Positions 28,313-37,103 of a DNA stretch of 64,000 bases are shown here, piece by piece; position 1 is the first letter of the stretch, and each line of letters begins with the position of its first letter. A model generated the notes under the pieces. That model made no database searches. It was given only the letters and a program-made list of their open reading frames with translations, and was not told where the DNA came from. Position numbers and translations under genes: made by a program. Source of the stretch: Rhabdobacter roseus (GTDB lineage: Bacteria; Bacteroidota; Bacteroidia; Cytophagales; Spirosomataceae); assembly GCF_014202275.1 (NCBI RefSeq), contig NZ_JACHGF010000002.1:496001-560000 (forward strand), in the 5' to 3' direction.

Positions 28313-28442
28313 CGACATATATCCACACCATTAAAAGAACTGCCCGAGAGGGCCGAACTTAATCTTAAATGCAAAATAATCAATAAATATTGAATATTGA
28401 ATGTTTTTCTTTAAAAATATTCTAACAGAAGAACGTATCTAT

Positions 28443-29000
28443 TTAAAAAGCGTCAAAATCATCGTCAAAAATACTACTTTGGTTCAAATCATCCAAATCC
28501 TCATCTCCAAAACCTGCTAAAGAAAGCCCTTTCTTGATGAGAGCGATTTGACCGGCATGGTACAAGTCGTGTTGAATTAAGCCATGAATGAGCGTATAGT
28601 ACGTATAGTCTCTTCCGGGTACGGTATCCTCCAGAAAATGATCCGTTTGCTTTTTTTCCAGCTCACTCACCAACTCCTCCTGCGACAGGCTCAGCTCCAT
28701 TTGGAGCGTTTCCCATTCTAACTCGTCAAAGGTACGAAAAGTTTTCCAATTTTTTTCTTTTGTTGTGATGTCAAAAGTTGCATCTCCCTGGAGTTTTCGC
28801 ACCGCAAATATGCGCCAGGTAGTAATGTGAAAAACCAGCTCCGCAATAGAATGGGTATTGGGAGTGAGCCGGGAAGCGGCCATCCGGCTGGATACCCCCC
28901 GAAGTACCTCTACCACCGAAGGCCCGTGCCAGGCCTGCTCGCTTTCGTAGGTGTCGTTAACTAGATCTATAATTCGAAGGGTCTCTTCCTTTCTATCCAT
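28443..29000 (-). CDS. DinB-family protein
   Basis: The 185-residue protein shows the DinB/YfiT four-helix-bundle pattern. The metal-ligand histidines are in HSIAELVFHITTW and in LIQHDLYHAGQIALIKKG, a spacing typical of the family's three-His site. Members include thiol-dependent transferases (bacillithiol or mycothiol) and many of unknown role. The ATG at 29000 (MDRKEE) is preferred over one 12 codons upstream because the extra residues do not fit the family. It ends in an acidic tail (DEDLDDLNQSSIFDDDFDAF). Confidence 0.88.
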   Translation of the reverse strand: MDRKEETLRIIDLVNDTYESEQAWHGPSVVEVLRGVSSRMAASRLTPNTHSIAELVFHITTWRIFAVRKLQGDATFDITTKEKNWKTFRTFDELEWETLQMELSLSQEELVSELEKKQTDHFLEDTVPGRDYTYYTLIHGLIQHDLYHAGQIALIKKGLSLAGFGDEDLDDLNQSSIFDDDFDAF

Positions 29001-29276
29001 AGCTACTGATTTGATCGAAAGTGCAAATATGTCCAATAAAATGTTTTGCCGTACTATATTTTTATTTATCTGATCGCAAAAAGTACCCTAATACATTACC
29101 TACAGGGCTTACTAGGTTTTCAGCAGGCTGCTCTTGATTTCCGTCCGAGCTATGCTTAGAAGCCGAAAAGCTGCTTTTCTCGACCATAGAAACAGAACAC
29201 ACCAAAGTACCCTGCCTGGTTAGCTTCGACTTTCTGTGATTGCGTACTTCTGCGTGCGAAGGATTAAACTACTTTT

Positions 29277-29308
29277 TTTGCAGCCTTCCAACCGCTGTTG
29301 TATCTTTA
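29277..29308 (+). promoter_or_regulatory. Candidate promoter for the S-component-like gene
   Basis: TTTG (29277-29280) and TATCTTTA (29301-29308, one mismatch to TAnnTTTG) are 20 bases apart, the usual spacing for the Bacteroidota primary sigma factor. The start codon follows 23 bases later. The preceding bases from 29001 hold the divergent promoter of the DinB-like gene and nothing else recognised. Confidence 0.4.
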
Positions 29309-29331
29309 CCGCCAATCCCAAATTTAATGTC

Positions 29332-29889
29332 ATGAGAATAGATACTCCTCGCTTTGCTACCCTGGCGTCCCTTATTTTGGCGGCAGCCTTGCTACGATTG
29401 CTTCCTCACCCCTACAATTTCACGCCTCTTGGAGCGATGGCGCTCTTTGGTGGGGCGCATTTCAAAAGCAAGCGATGGGCGTTCCTGGTTCCGGTTCTGG
29501 CTTTGCTAGTTAGTGACGCGCTGCTGGGTTTTCATAGTACCATGTGGGCCGTTTACGGTTCGTTTATACTGATGGTAGCCATCGGGATGGGTTTTCTGAA
29601 AAAGATTACTGCTGGTAGGGTGGCCGGAACGGCGTTGCTCTCTTCTGTTATCTTTTTTTTAATAACCAATTTTGCCGTTTGGCTCAACGCCGGTGGTTTT
29701 TATCCGAAAACATTCATGGGGCTGATGGCCTGTTACGGGGCCGGGCTCCAATTCTATCAATACACGGTGTTTGGCAATTTGTTTTTAAATAGTGTGATGG
29801 GAGACCTGTTTTTCTCCCTGCTCCTGTTTGGTAGCTTCGAATGGCTGAAGAGCAAGTCGCCCGCCCTGCAAGGAACAGAATCGGTCTAG
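29332..29889 (+). CDS. Polytopic membrane protein, ECF S-component-like (DUF6580 type)
   Basis: The 185-residue protein has about five to six TM helices. It begins LRLLPHPYNFTPLGAMALFGGAHF, a pattern of the DUF6580 proteins that resemble substrate-binding S components of ECF transporters. Features include SDALLGFHSTMWAVYGSF and a conserved NFAVWLNAGGFYP. The ligand is unknown and no ECF ATPase is nearby. The ATG at 29332 is preferred to an upstream in-frame start because the extra residues are not family-like and lie upstream of the candidate promoter. Confidence 0.78.
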   Translation: MRIDTPRFATLASLILAAALLRLLPHPYNFTPLGAMALFGGAHFKSKRWAFLVPVLALLVSDALLGFHSTMWAVYGSFILMVAIGMGFLKKITAGRVAGTALLSSVIFFLITNFAVWLNAGGFYPKTFMGLMACYGAGLQFYQYTVFGNLFLNSVMGDLFFSLLLFGSFEWLKSKSPALQGTESV

Positions 29890-29914
29890 GCCGTTGACTG
29901 CAAGGCTATTATTG

Positions 29915-29953
29915 AAAGAGGGAGCCCGCGAATTACGTGGGCTCCCTCTTTTA
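29915..29953. terminator. Bidirectional terminator
   Basis: AAAGAGGGAGCCCGCG (29915-29930) pairs with CGTGGGCTCCCTCTTT (29936-29951) with one G-T wobble. It sits between convergent genes and serves both. Confidence 0.88.
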
Positions 29954-29957
29954 TGGG

Positions 29958-30374
29958 TTAGAAGATCAGCCCTAGGGCTTCTCGTGGCTGGGAAGCTGGT
30001 GTATTGGACTTTCTTTTGGATAAATAAGCCGGCTTTCGTTTCGTCTTTTCCGGGTTTTCTCCCCGTTGCACCAGCAAGTTATGCTCAAAAAACTCCAAGG
30101 CCCGGGGTACTTTTTTGGACCGCAGGGCCGAAAAGTAAGGCCTTTTCCCCCTGGTTTCTATGAGCCGGATATCGAGCTTGTAGATGGTACCTTCGGGGAA
30201 GTCAGCAATGGCCCGGCGGTCACAGCGGATCTTAAACTCGGGAGGTACCCGCTGGCCTTCCAGCGTCCGTAGGGTTGGAAGCTTGGTGCGGGAATCGAGA
30301 GACATCCTGGCAAACACATCCAGAAAAACGCATCTGGAAAGCTCCGGAAGGTGATCAACCAATGACAATTGCAT
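29958..30374 (-). CDS. Hypothetical protein (138 aa)
   Basis: The product MQLSLVDHLPELSRCVFLDVFA... is soluble, mixed alpha/beta, with a basic C-terminal tail (EKTKRKPAYLSKRKS). I recognise no family. It appears real because it is convergent with the upstream gene across a shared terminator. It also fills the space before the HDAC-like gene, 60 bases upstream on the same strand. The ATG at 30374 is preferred over one eight codons earlier. An overlapping plus-strand frame (29894-30163) is the weaker choice. Confidence 0.6.
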   Translation of the reverse strand: MQLSLVDHLPELSRCVFLDVFARMSLDSRTKLPTLRTLEGQRVPPEFKIRCDRRAIADFPEGTIYKLDIRLIETRGKRPYFSALRSKKVPRALEFFEHNLLVQRGENPEKTKRKPAYLSKRKSNTPASQPREALGLIF

Positions 30375-30433
30375 AAAGAAGGGGCATTTTCTACACAATA
30401 ATTTCTAAATTTTCTTGCAAAACCAAGAGAATA

Positions 30434-31336
30434 CTAAAAATAAAGGTTTAGGGCGGCCCGGTACGTATTGCAATGTGCCTCCACCACATCCACGATTCGG
30501 GCTGAATAGCCCCCGCCCATCGTCACAACGACTGGCACCTGGTACCTTTGGCAGGTTTTAAAAACAAACTCGTCGCGCTGGCGGCATCCCTCGCGTGACA
30601 CGCTCAGGTGCCCAAGTTTGTCGGTAGCCAGTATATCCACTCCGGCCACGTAAAAGGCAAAGTCCGGCCGGTAGTTTTCAAATAAATTGCCCAGCGTATC
30701 AGCAAGTACCTGTAGGTACTCCCGGTCCGAAGTACCGGTCGGCAGGGGCACATCCAGGTCCGACTGCTCCTTGTGCAGGGGGTAGTTATCCTTGCCGTGC
30801 ATCGAAAAGGTAAAAACCCGCGGCTCATCGCGAAAGATAGCCGCGGTACCATTTCCCTGGTGGACGTCCAGGTCAATGACAAGAATACATGCTGCCCGCT
30901 GGTGATCCAGCAAGTACTGCGCCGCCAGAGCTACGTCATTCAGCAGACAAAAGCCCTCCCCGCGGTCCGTGAAGGCGTGGTGAGTACCTCCAGCCACGTT
31001 CATGGCTACGCCAAATTCTTCGGCGTAGTGGCAACAATCCAAAGTACCCTGGGCAATGATGATTTCCCGCTGCACCAAGGGTGCCGACAAAGGAAACCCA
31101 ATGCGCCGCACCATCTTTGGGCTCAGACGCAACCCTTTAAGGTCTTCCCAGTACTTTGCATCATGCACACGCAGGATCAAATCTTCGGGTAGTGCCGAGG
31201 GACAAAAGAAATTTTCGGGAGTACAGGTACCCTCATAAATAAGTTGTGCGGGAATCAGCTCGTACTTGAGCATCGGAAAACGGTGGCCTTCGGGCAAAGG
31301 ATGGCTGTAGAGAGGACAGTGGGCGATGCGCAACAT
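30434..31336 (-). CDS. Histone-deacetylase-family amidohydrolase
   Basis: The 300-residue protein has the zinc-amidohydrolase motifs of the HDAC/acetoin-utilisation family. These are the catalytic His pair in NVAGGTHHAFTDRGEGFC, the zinc ligands in VIDLDVHQGNGTAAIF, and an Asp plus Gly-rich loop in YVAGVDILATDKLGHL and VTMGGGYSARI. Bacterial members deacylate polyamines, acetoin-related compounds or proteins; the substrate is not predictable here. The ATG at 31336 (MLRIAHCPLYSHPLPEGHRF) matches the family N-terminus; an earlier start adds unrelated residues. Confidence 0.92.
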   Translation of the reverse strand: MLRIAHCPLYSHPLPEGHRFPMLKYELIPAQLIYEGTCTPENFFCPSALPEDLILRVHDAKYWEDLKGLRLSPKMVRRIGFPLSAPLVQREIIIAQGTLDCCHYAEEFGVAMNVAGGTHHAFTDRGEGFCLLNDVALAAQYLLDHQRAACILVIDLDVHQGNGTAAIFRDEPRVFTFSMHGKDNYPLHKEQSDLDVPLPTGTSDREYLQVLADTLGNLFENYRPDFAFYVAGVDILATDKLGHLSVSREGCRQRDEFVFKTCQRYQVPVVVTMGGGYSARIVDVVEAHCNTYRAALNLYF

Positions 31337-31431
31337 GAAAAAGCAAAATATAGACGAATGGCACAACCTTTTTGATCCTTCCTGGGTCATATAGGTACCT
31401 TCATTTACTAAAAACGATTCTTTGCACGCTA

Positions 31432-32193
31432 ATGTTGGACAATTCGGGTACCAAGGTAGTTTTGATCACGGGCGGATGCCAGGGCATTGGCCGGATCGTA
31501 ACCGAGCGCCTGGCCGGAGAGGGATACCGGGTATCGGTGCTGGAAAAAGACAAGGAGGCCATTCAGGAATGGGAGCAAGCCGGGGTACCTGCGAGCGTCA
31601 GGCTGTACGGAGGTGATGTTAGCCGTGAAAAGGACGTAAAACGCTGGATAGCCGATACAATAACTGATCTGGGGAAGCCCGTACATTTGATTAATAACGC
31701 AGGCATTGCCCTGAACAAACCCATCCAAAAGCTTAAGTTGAGCGAGTGGAAAAAGGTACTTGACGTCAACCTCACCGGCGCGTTCCTGGCCGTAAAACAT
31801 GCACTCCCGCATCTTCAAAGCCAGCGCGGGAGTGTTGTGAACCTGAGCTCTACCCGAGCCCTGATGTCTGAAGCCAACACGGAAGCCTACTCCGCTTCCA
31901 AGGGGGGTATCCTGGCACTGACGCACGCGTTGGCGATCAGCCTGGGGCCGCAGGTGCGCGTAAACGCCATCAGTCCGGGCTGGATCGACGTGTCGACCGT
32001 ACAGAAGTCATCCGACACTCTGCCTACGCCCCTCTCGCCGCAAGATCATGATCAGCATCCCGCCGGCCGGGTAGGCCACGGAAACGACATCGCGAACCTG
32101 ATCTTGTTCTTGCTTCAGAAGCAAAATGATTTTATTACGGGACAAAACTTCATCATAGACGGGGGGATGACCCGTAAAATGATTTACGTTTAA
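31432..32193 (+). CDS. SDR-family oxidoreductase
   Basis: The 253-residue classical SDR has the motif ITGGCQGIGRIV, NNAGIALN, the catalytic Ser in VNLSSTRALM and Tyr/Lys in YSASKGG. GQNFIIDGGMTRKMIYV is the typical C-terminus. A Gly-Cys-Gln variant of the dinucleotide loop is slightly unusual but compatible with binding. The ATG at 31432 is preferred over one 20 codons upstream. It is divergent from the HDAC-like gene; the substrate is unknown. Confidence 0.9.
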   Translation: MLDNSGTKVVLITGGCQGIGRIVTERLAGEGYRVSVLEKDKEAIQEWEQAGVPASVRLYGGDVSREKDVKRWIADTITDLGKPVHLINNAGIALNKPIQKLKLSEWKKVLDVNLTGAFLAVKHALPHLQSQRGSVVNLSSTRALMSEANTEAYSASKGGILALTHALAISLGPQVRVNAISPGWIDVSTVQKSSDTLPTPLSPQDHDQHPAGRVGHGNDIANLILFLLQKQNDFITGQNFIIDGGMTRKMIYV

Positions 32194-32226
32194 ATTTCGT
32201 TTATGATACAGTAAACAAGCACAACC

Positions 32227-32865
32227 ATGCACATGACCAATAAAATAATGCTAATGACCCTTTTGATGGGTACTTTATTATCCGCCTGCACCAATGATCC
32301 TTTACGGGATCTTTCAATAGAAGATTCGCAGGTCTTTATTACCAATCGTAACAAGTCCGTTGATTTCCGGCAGTACGCTACCTTCAGCATCGTAGATTCG
32401 GTATTGATCTTGGGAAACCAGGGCTATGGTACTTCTCTTTCAGAAATTGATGTGACCATTTTGACCCGGGTAATTGCTAAAATGCAGGAACTGGGCTACC
32501 AATACGTGAGCGCCAGTAATAATCCGGACGTAGGTATCAACGTGGCCCAAATCCGAAATAGCTATCTGAATGTAGCTCCCATGAACCCCTACTGGGGTAA
32601 CTACTGGGGCGGCGGCTGGGGAGGCTGGGGCGGTGGCTGGGGCCCCGGAATGGGCTATGGACCGGGGTACTTTACCTACTACCAGACCAACGAAGCCTAT
32701 TGGTACCTTGAGATGATCGACTTCAAGAACTCCAACGTCGAAAATCAGGAGCTCGATGTGGTCTGGAATGCGCAGATTCGGGGCAGCGGTATCGGTAGTA
32801 CCCAGCAGATGGGCCGCATCGTGGATGCCGTTTTTGAGCAATCAAGCTACCTGAAAATAAATTAA
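32227..32865 (+). CDS. DUF4136 lipoprotein with a Gly/Trp/Tyr-rich insert
   Basis: The 212-residue product has a lipoprotein signal with lipobox LSAC (Cys21). The DUF4136-type fold has FRQYATFSIVDSV and MQELGYQYVS at the N-terminal side and MGRIVDAVFEQ at the end. Residues about 119-153 form a low-complexity segment built of WGG and YWG units. DUF4136 proteins are envelope lipoproteins of unknown function. The gene is followed within 27 bases by a barrel protein gene, a frequent pairing that suggests a common outer-membrane role. Confidence 0.87.
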   Translation: MHMTNKIMLMTLLMGTLLSACTNDPLRDLSIEDSQVFITNRNKSVDFRQYATFSIVDSVLILGNQGYGTSLSEIDVTILTRVIAKMQELGYQYVSASNNPDVGINVAQIRNSYLNVAPMNPYWGNYWGGGWGGWGGGWGPGMGYGPGYFTYYQTNEAYWYLEMIDFKNSNVENQELDVVWNAQIRGSGIGSTQQMGRIVDAVFEQSSYLKIN

Positions 32866-32891
32866 TTATCTTACTAAGACACAGCCCACTA

Positions 32892-33548
32892 ATGAAATAC
32901 GCCAAGCTATGGATACTCGTTCTGCTGTTTTCTGGCGCGGCCAGAGCGCAGGACGCTACCAATATCTATTCTATGCCTTCGCCCTTTGATCGGTATTCTC
33001 ACTACCTGGCTACCGGCCGCGTGACCGCCGCAATCCCGATAGGTACCTTTGCCGATCAGTACATCGATAAAACTTCGCTGGAAAACTATTCCCTTTCGGT
33101 CGAGTGGATTTTTCAGGGGGCCCTTTCAGCCGGTGGCGAGGTAGGGTATGCCTATTTTCAGACCCGCCTACCCCGCCAGGTCTACCAACTGGACGGCCAG
33201 GACGTTTCGGCCGTCCAAACACGTACCCTTACTCAGTACCCAATCCAGGGATTTGTCAACTACCACCTGGCGGGCCGTAGCGCCATCGTTCGCCCCTATG
33301 TACACCTGAGCGCCGGCGGTAGTTTTGTCGATTACAGTTTATTTTATGGAAACCTTGCCGATCAACAGCAAAAGTTTCAATTTGCGTACGGAGCGGGACT
33401 TGGCTCCAAGTTTCTTTTTAAAAAGGATGGTTCTCTGGGGGCTGACCTGCGCGTGAAGTACAGCCAAACCGCCCTGAACTACGACTACGTAACCAAAGGT
33501 ATTTCTTCCATCAATGCTTCCTTTGGACTTTTTTACCGCTGGTGGTAG
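32892..33548 (+). CDS. Outer-membrane beta-barrel protein
   Basis: The 218-residue protein has a signal peptide (MKYAKLWILVLLFSGAARAQ) followed by alternating hydrophobic/polar strands such as GALSAGGEVGYAYFQTRLP and FAYGAGLGSKFLFKKDGSLG. It terminates in aromatic residues (FGLFYRWW), the usual end of a barrel recognised for outer-membrane insertion. The function is unknown. It lies 27 bases after the DUF4136 lipoprotein gene and 19 bases before the next, so three envelope genes may form one operon. Confidence 0.83.
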   Translation: MKYAKLWILVLLFSGAARAQDATNIYSMPSPFDRYSHYLATGRVTAAIPIGTFADQYIDKTSLENYSLSVEWIFQGALSAGGEVGYAYFQTRLPRQVYQLDGQDVSAVQTRTLTQYPIQGFVNYHLAGRSAIVRPYVHLSAGGSFVDYSLFYGNLADQQQKFQFAYGAGLGSKFLFKKDGSLGADLRVKYSQTALNYDYVTKGISSINASFGLFYRWW

Positions 33549-33567
33549 TTGAATTTCTAATTTTCAC

Positions 33568-35733
33568 ATGTCGCCGCTAAAATTGTCAAAAGTTCACGTC
33601 TGGGGAATCACCGTCCTGCTGATAACTACCTTGAGTGCCGGGACCTGGGTCTGGAAGCGCTACGGCCCTTCCGACCCTCACTCCTACCAGCTTGAGGCTA
33701 CCGTTTTTCCGTTAGCCGAAACGCTTCATAAAGGTACCTCAGGCTGTGACCTCGAAGTAAGGCATTATAAGCAAATCGGAAATGAGCTTCAGTTTCAGCT
33801 GTACGCCAGCCAGGGCGGCCTTTCGCCCTATTCGGTAGAGATTACCCAGAATAAAAAGACCCACCGTTTTCAAAACGTGCCGCACCGGCCAGGTACCTGG
33901 CTGACGCTCAACAACCTGTCATTGACCGACGGACCGGCCACCATTCGAATTCAAAGTAATGCGCAAAGCGGCTGTGAAACCACGGCTGCTTTTGCTTTTA
34001 AGAGTGCGAATAAAGACGAAATAGTAGCCCAAAACCAGTGGATACGCCACGGAAGCGACGACATCTGGCTTGACGTGCGCCCTGTGCAGAAAAACGGCCG
34101 GCTGTACCTCAAAGATTTTGCCAACTACCAGGATGGCCGTACGCGCGTCTACCTCATTGATGGTACCGTAGTAGGGGGCCTGGACGAAGGTCTGGAGGTC
34201 CGGCCGGGGTACCTGTATACCATTCTGGCGCGCTGGATCGACGCCCCGTACAGCGAGTGGTGGAACCACCTACGATACCGCACCGTTCGGCAGCAGTGCC
34301 TCTGGATCGCCCCTTCTTCTGCGCCTTCCCCCGAAACCACCACGCACCTAAGGCGGATTGGCATCCCCGCCTGGTTTAGCCCATCGCCTTCTTTCAACGT
34401 TCATTTCGACACTAGCTTCCCGGAATTTGAGCCTATTCCGGGCAAGCTCGCGATGCAGTACCGGTTGAATAATTTTGTTCCTGCCCAAAACTACCTTAAG
34501 CGGGGCATTACGCACTTACCCCGCTGGGAAGAAGACATACCCCGCCATAAGCAACATTGGACCGAACCTCCAGGCTTTTTTGCGGATCGGGACGAAAACT
34601 GGTTTTCCAGCCTATCGAAAGAGGAAGTTGAAGCCTACGCCGACCAGGTCGGGGGGCTGGGCGTGTACATTTATGACTTCGAGTTCTGGAACCGTGACTA
34701 CGCCCCCGCCGTGAAGGAAAGGCTGATTTGGTATTCGGCCCGCATCCGGAAAAACCATCCCTCCATCAAGCTCTTTGATTACTGGGGCGGCAGTGCTGTG
34801 CATAACACCAATTTCCAGCGAGGTACTTCCATCGACCCCGCCCACTTTTTGAAGGACTACCAATCTCCCACGCCTACCAACTCCAATTTTAAGCCCCTGG
34901 CCAACGGTGAAACGCTTGGAAAGTACCTGAACGGGAACCTGATTGATGTGTATCCCAAAATAGTTTTTGGCGACGATCCTTCGGGCGTCACGCCCAACAA
35001 CTACCTTATTCTGGCGGCCCTGCACGCCGCTCGGATCAACCAGCTCTTTTCTTACCAAAAAAACAACCAGACCATCTGGTACGCCTGGAACCGTCACTTG
35101 CCCATGCACCAAGACCCCGCAGTACCCTGGCACGTAAAGACAGCCAATCCTGACGGCGATCTTTTTTTTAATCAGCTGGAAATGATGCCCGCCAGCCAGG
35201 CCCTGGGTATTTCGTTATTTTCATTAGTAACGGCGGACGGATACTATCTCTGGCACGACAATCAGCCTTTGGGTAAAGGCTCCAATAATTATAACTTAGA
35301 CTTAAATCATACCGGTTGGGGCTGGGAATGGTACCCGGCCGACGGCCGTACCGGCTACGAAGCTTTTCAGCAAACCCACCATTCGCCCGAATCTCCCAAG
35401 TACTGGGACTACCCCACGGAGTATTTTGCGCTGGGTAACTGGATGGCTAAGCAGGTAGAAGATATTTTGGTAGGTGGAAAAAAGCAGGACCTGGCTTACC
35501 AACTAGCAGGAACCTGGCGGGAGCCTAAGCCCGAGCAAGCCGTTCTTTCCGCCATGCGAAAAGAACCTTTTGTGACGGCCGTCGTCAAAGGCAACCAAAT
35601 TGCCGTGCTGGCTATTGATAGCTTTCAAAAGCCCAACCAATCCCGATCGGTTACCATAAAACTACCCAATGGCCAGCAGGTCGCTATTCAGCTCTATGGC
35701 AATTGGCCTGCATTATACCGGGGTACGCTTTAA
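33568..35733 (+). CDS. Large membrane-anchored protein of unknown function (721 aa)
   Basis: One N-terminal TM segment (ITVLLITTLSAGTWVWKRY, about 14-31) anchors the protein, with the bulk outside. Residues 40-150 look like a beta-sandwich with a cysteine-containing SGCDLEVRHYK. The centre (about 270-560) is rich in Trp/Tyr and has LGVYIYDFEFWNRDYAPAVK and LFDYWGGSAVHN, suggesting a TIM-barrel glycosidase-like domain with an acidic D-x-E pair. The C-terminus (SVTIKLPNGQQVAIQLYGN) resembles the beta-domain that often closes glycosidases. I cannot assign a family. It follows two envelope genes closely. Confidence 0.75.
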   Translation: MSPLKLSKVHVWGITVLLITTLSAGTWVWKRYGPSDPHSYQLEATVFPLAETLHKGTSGCDLEVRHYKQIGNELQFQLYASQGGLSPYSVEITQNKKTHRFQNVPHRPGTWLTLNNLSLTDGPATIRIQSNAQSGCETTAAFAFKSANKDEIVAQNQWIRHGSDDIWLDVRPVQKNGRLYLKDFANYQDGRTRVYLIDGTVVGGLDEGLEVRPGYLYTILARWIDAPYSEWWNHLRYRTVRQQCLWIAPSSAPSPETTTHLRRIGIPAWFSPSPSFNVHFDTSFPEFEPIPGKLAMQYRLNNFVPAQNYLKRGITHLPRWEEDIPRHKQHWTEPPGFFADRDENWFSSLSKEEVEAYADQVGGLGVYIYDFEFWNRDYAPAVKERLIWYSARIRKNHPSIKLFDYWGGSAVHNTNFQRGTSIDPAHFLKDYQSPTPTNSNFKPLANGETLGKYLNGNLIDVYPKIVFGDDPSGVTPNNYLILAALHAARINQLFSYQKNNQTIWYAWNRHLPMHQDPAVPWHVKTANPDGDLFFNQLEMMPASQALGISLFSLVTADGYYLWHDNQPLGKGSNNYNLDLNHTGWGWEWYPADGRTGYEAFQQTHHSPESPKYWDYPTEYFALGNWMAKQVEDILVGGKKQDLAYQLAGTWREPKPEQAVLSAMRKEPFVTAVVKGNQIAVLAIDSFQKPNQSRSVTIKLPNGQQVAIQLYGNWPALYRGTL

Positions 35734-35816
35734 GCCCCGGCTTGCTTCTTTACCTCTTGATACAGATAAAGAATACGTGGTGGTGTTTATTCTAAGGCTG
35801 GGATAGGTACTTTACT

Positions 35817-36062
35817 TTATCTCAGTCGATTAAGGATTACCTGCTCAAATTCGTTTTGGGTATGCTTGGTTTCCAATATTAGCCTGACCGTCTCGGCCGA
35901 CAAATGCAGATCGGCCTTGTCACCACTTTCTTTTTCAATCAGGCATTCCAGCCAATTATTTTCGTAGTCCAGGTCTACGGTCAGCTTGCAGTTGTAAGAA
36001 GTTAAAATTGAGGTAAGGTACTCTTCAAAATTAGTACATTGGTTAGTAGTCAATTTTTCCAT
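35817..36062 (-). CDS. Small hypothetical protein (81 aa)
   Basis: The product MEKLTTNQCTNFEEYLTSIL... is acidic, mixed alpha/beta and ends HTQNEFEQVILNRLR. No family is recognised. It is the last of three short minus-strand genes with similar amino-acid character and size, which may be related in function. Confidence 0.55.
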   Translation of the reverse strand: MEKLTTNQCTNFEEYLTSILTSYNCKLTVDLDYENNWLECLIEKESGDKADLHLSAETVRLILETKHTQNEFEQVILNRLR

Positions 36063-36136
36063 AGGTGCTATTTATAAGGTACTTAGCTAAGGATTACTAC
36101 GACCTGCCCCTGCTGTCAGAATGCGTGTTGGCTTGT

Positions 36137-36412
36137 TTAGGAGCGTTTTTTGATGACTGCATACAAGTACCAGTTGGCCATCCGGTTTAGCACCTGCTCT
36201 AGCTCGTGAGCATCCGTGGGCTCAAATGTCCTAATAAGCTCTATATAAACCGGATAGTTATTGATTCGGACCTGATTCACCGGCATAGAAGTTGTAGTAA
36301 GCTGCTTCTCGACAACTCGAGCCAATATCGCTGGTTTCTGCGTATGAAGAATGAACTGGTCAGTAGCCTTCGCCTCCAGGTTTTGTGACAATAAAAATCG
36401 CGGTGCTTTCAT
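36137..36412 (-). CDS. Small hypothetical protein (91 aa), overlapping its neighbour
   Basis: The product starts MKAPRFLLSQNLEAKATDQF and includes PVYIELIRTFEPTDAHELEQVLNRMANWYLYAV. No family is recognised. Its first 53 bases overlap the 3' end of the preceding minus-strand gene in another frame. The overlap is longer than usual for coupling, so the true start may be internal or the pair may be one frameshifted gene. Confidence 0.5.
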   Translation of the reverse strand: MKAPRFLLSQNLEAKATDQFILHTQKPAILARVVEKQLTTTSMPVNQVRINNYPVYIELIRTFEPTDAHELEQVLNRMANWYLYAVIKKRS

Positions 36413-36647
36413 CTATATTTATCTGAGCCACCACCATGAAATGAACTTTCTCGAATTCGCTACTTGGGTACCTTATACCGTGCAGGATCGCCTTTTCGCC
36501 ATCCTGCGTAATGTAGTAGGGTACCATTAAGTTTTCCCTAATGTAAATGGGAATGTTTCGATTTCGCCACTTCTGGCCACGGCTAATAATACGATCATAA
36601 TCCATTTGGGCGCTTTTGAGGCCCTCATACCAGGTTTGTTTGTTCAT
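36360..36647 (-). CDS. Small hypothetical protein (95 aa)
   Basis: The product MNKQTWYEGLKSAQMDYDRI... contains IPIYIRENLMVPYYITQDGEK and ends VTKPGGEGY. An ATG at 36647 is preferred over one 28 codons upstream whose residues look non-coding. No family is recognised. Similar IPIYI/PVYIEL segments occur in this and the next protein, which could mean they are paralogous or parts of one protein. Confidence 0.5.
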   Translation of the reverse strand: MNKQTWYEGLKSAQMDYDRIISRGQKWRNRNIPIYIRENLMVPYYITQDGEKAILHGIRYPSSEFEKVHFMVVAQINIDESTAIFIVTKPGGEGY

Positions 36648-37018
36648 GTTAAGCGGGTTTTGAGCAGGTTGCACTCCTGCATATAGGGAGGTAGCTGATA
36701 TACGTGGAGGAAAGGTACAAATTTTTGCCATTCAAATAAAATTGAATAGTCAAAAAAAAGGGCTCTCCACTAAAAAAGGAAATGAAGTACCCTGGCAGTA
36801 AACTTAATCTAAATAAAAGGTTACATACTTTTTCTAGAGCTCTTAAATCAAGGCTCGGGGCTTCGTTTGAGTAAGTACCCCCTGACGGCGTATTCTTTTG
36901 GATTTCACCAACCTACCGTTGGATAAATATTTCCAACGAGGTACTTTTCTTTATAAAAAATTACCTTCATTTGTAATGAAAGCACCGCTTTCAAGTACCT
37001 ATACACACGCTATACTGG
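36648..37018. other. Intergenic region with short inverted repeats
   Basis: No gene is supported in this stretch, part of a 520-base gap. It has a short inverted repeat ATTCAA/TTGAAT near 36733-36750, TTCATT/AATGAA near 36966-36980, and several copies of the GTACC-core motif. Confidence 0.45.
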
Positions 37019-37048
37019 AAAAAGGCCTGTTTTAGGGCAGGTCTTTTT
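37019..37048. terminator. Terminator-like hairpin
   Basis: AAAAAGGCCTG (37019-37029) pairs with CAGGTCTTTTT (37038-37048) with one G-T wobble. No annotated gene ends immediately upstream on either strand, so it may mark a small unrecognised transcript or act as a backup for the Gfo/Idh gene. Confidence 0.5.
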
Positions 37049-37103
37049 CGCACTCCCTCTTTCTTGATACTCAACCCGATAGCTCAATTGTACTGAAGCG
37101 CCA

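Noticed and set aside
29041-29276. Possible vitamin riboswitch upstream of the S-component-like gene
   Set aside because: No cobalamin, thiamine or riboflavin riboswitch core sequence was recognised, and the candidate promoter lies only 23 bases before the start codon, leaving no room for a leader aptamer.
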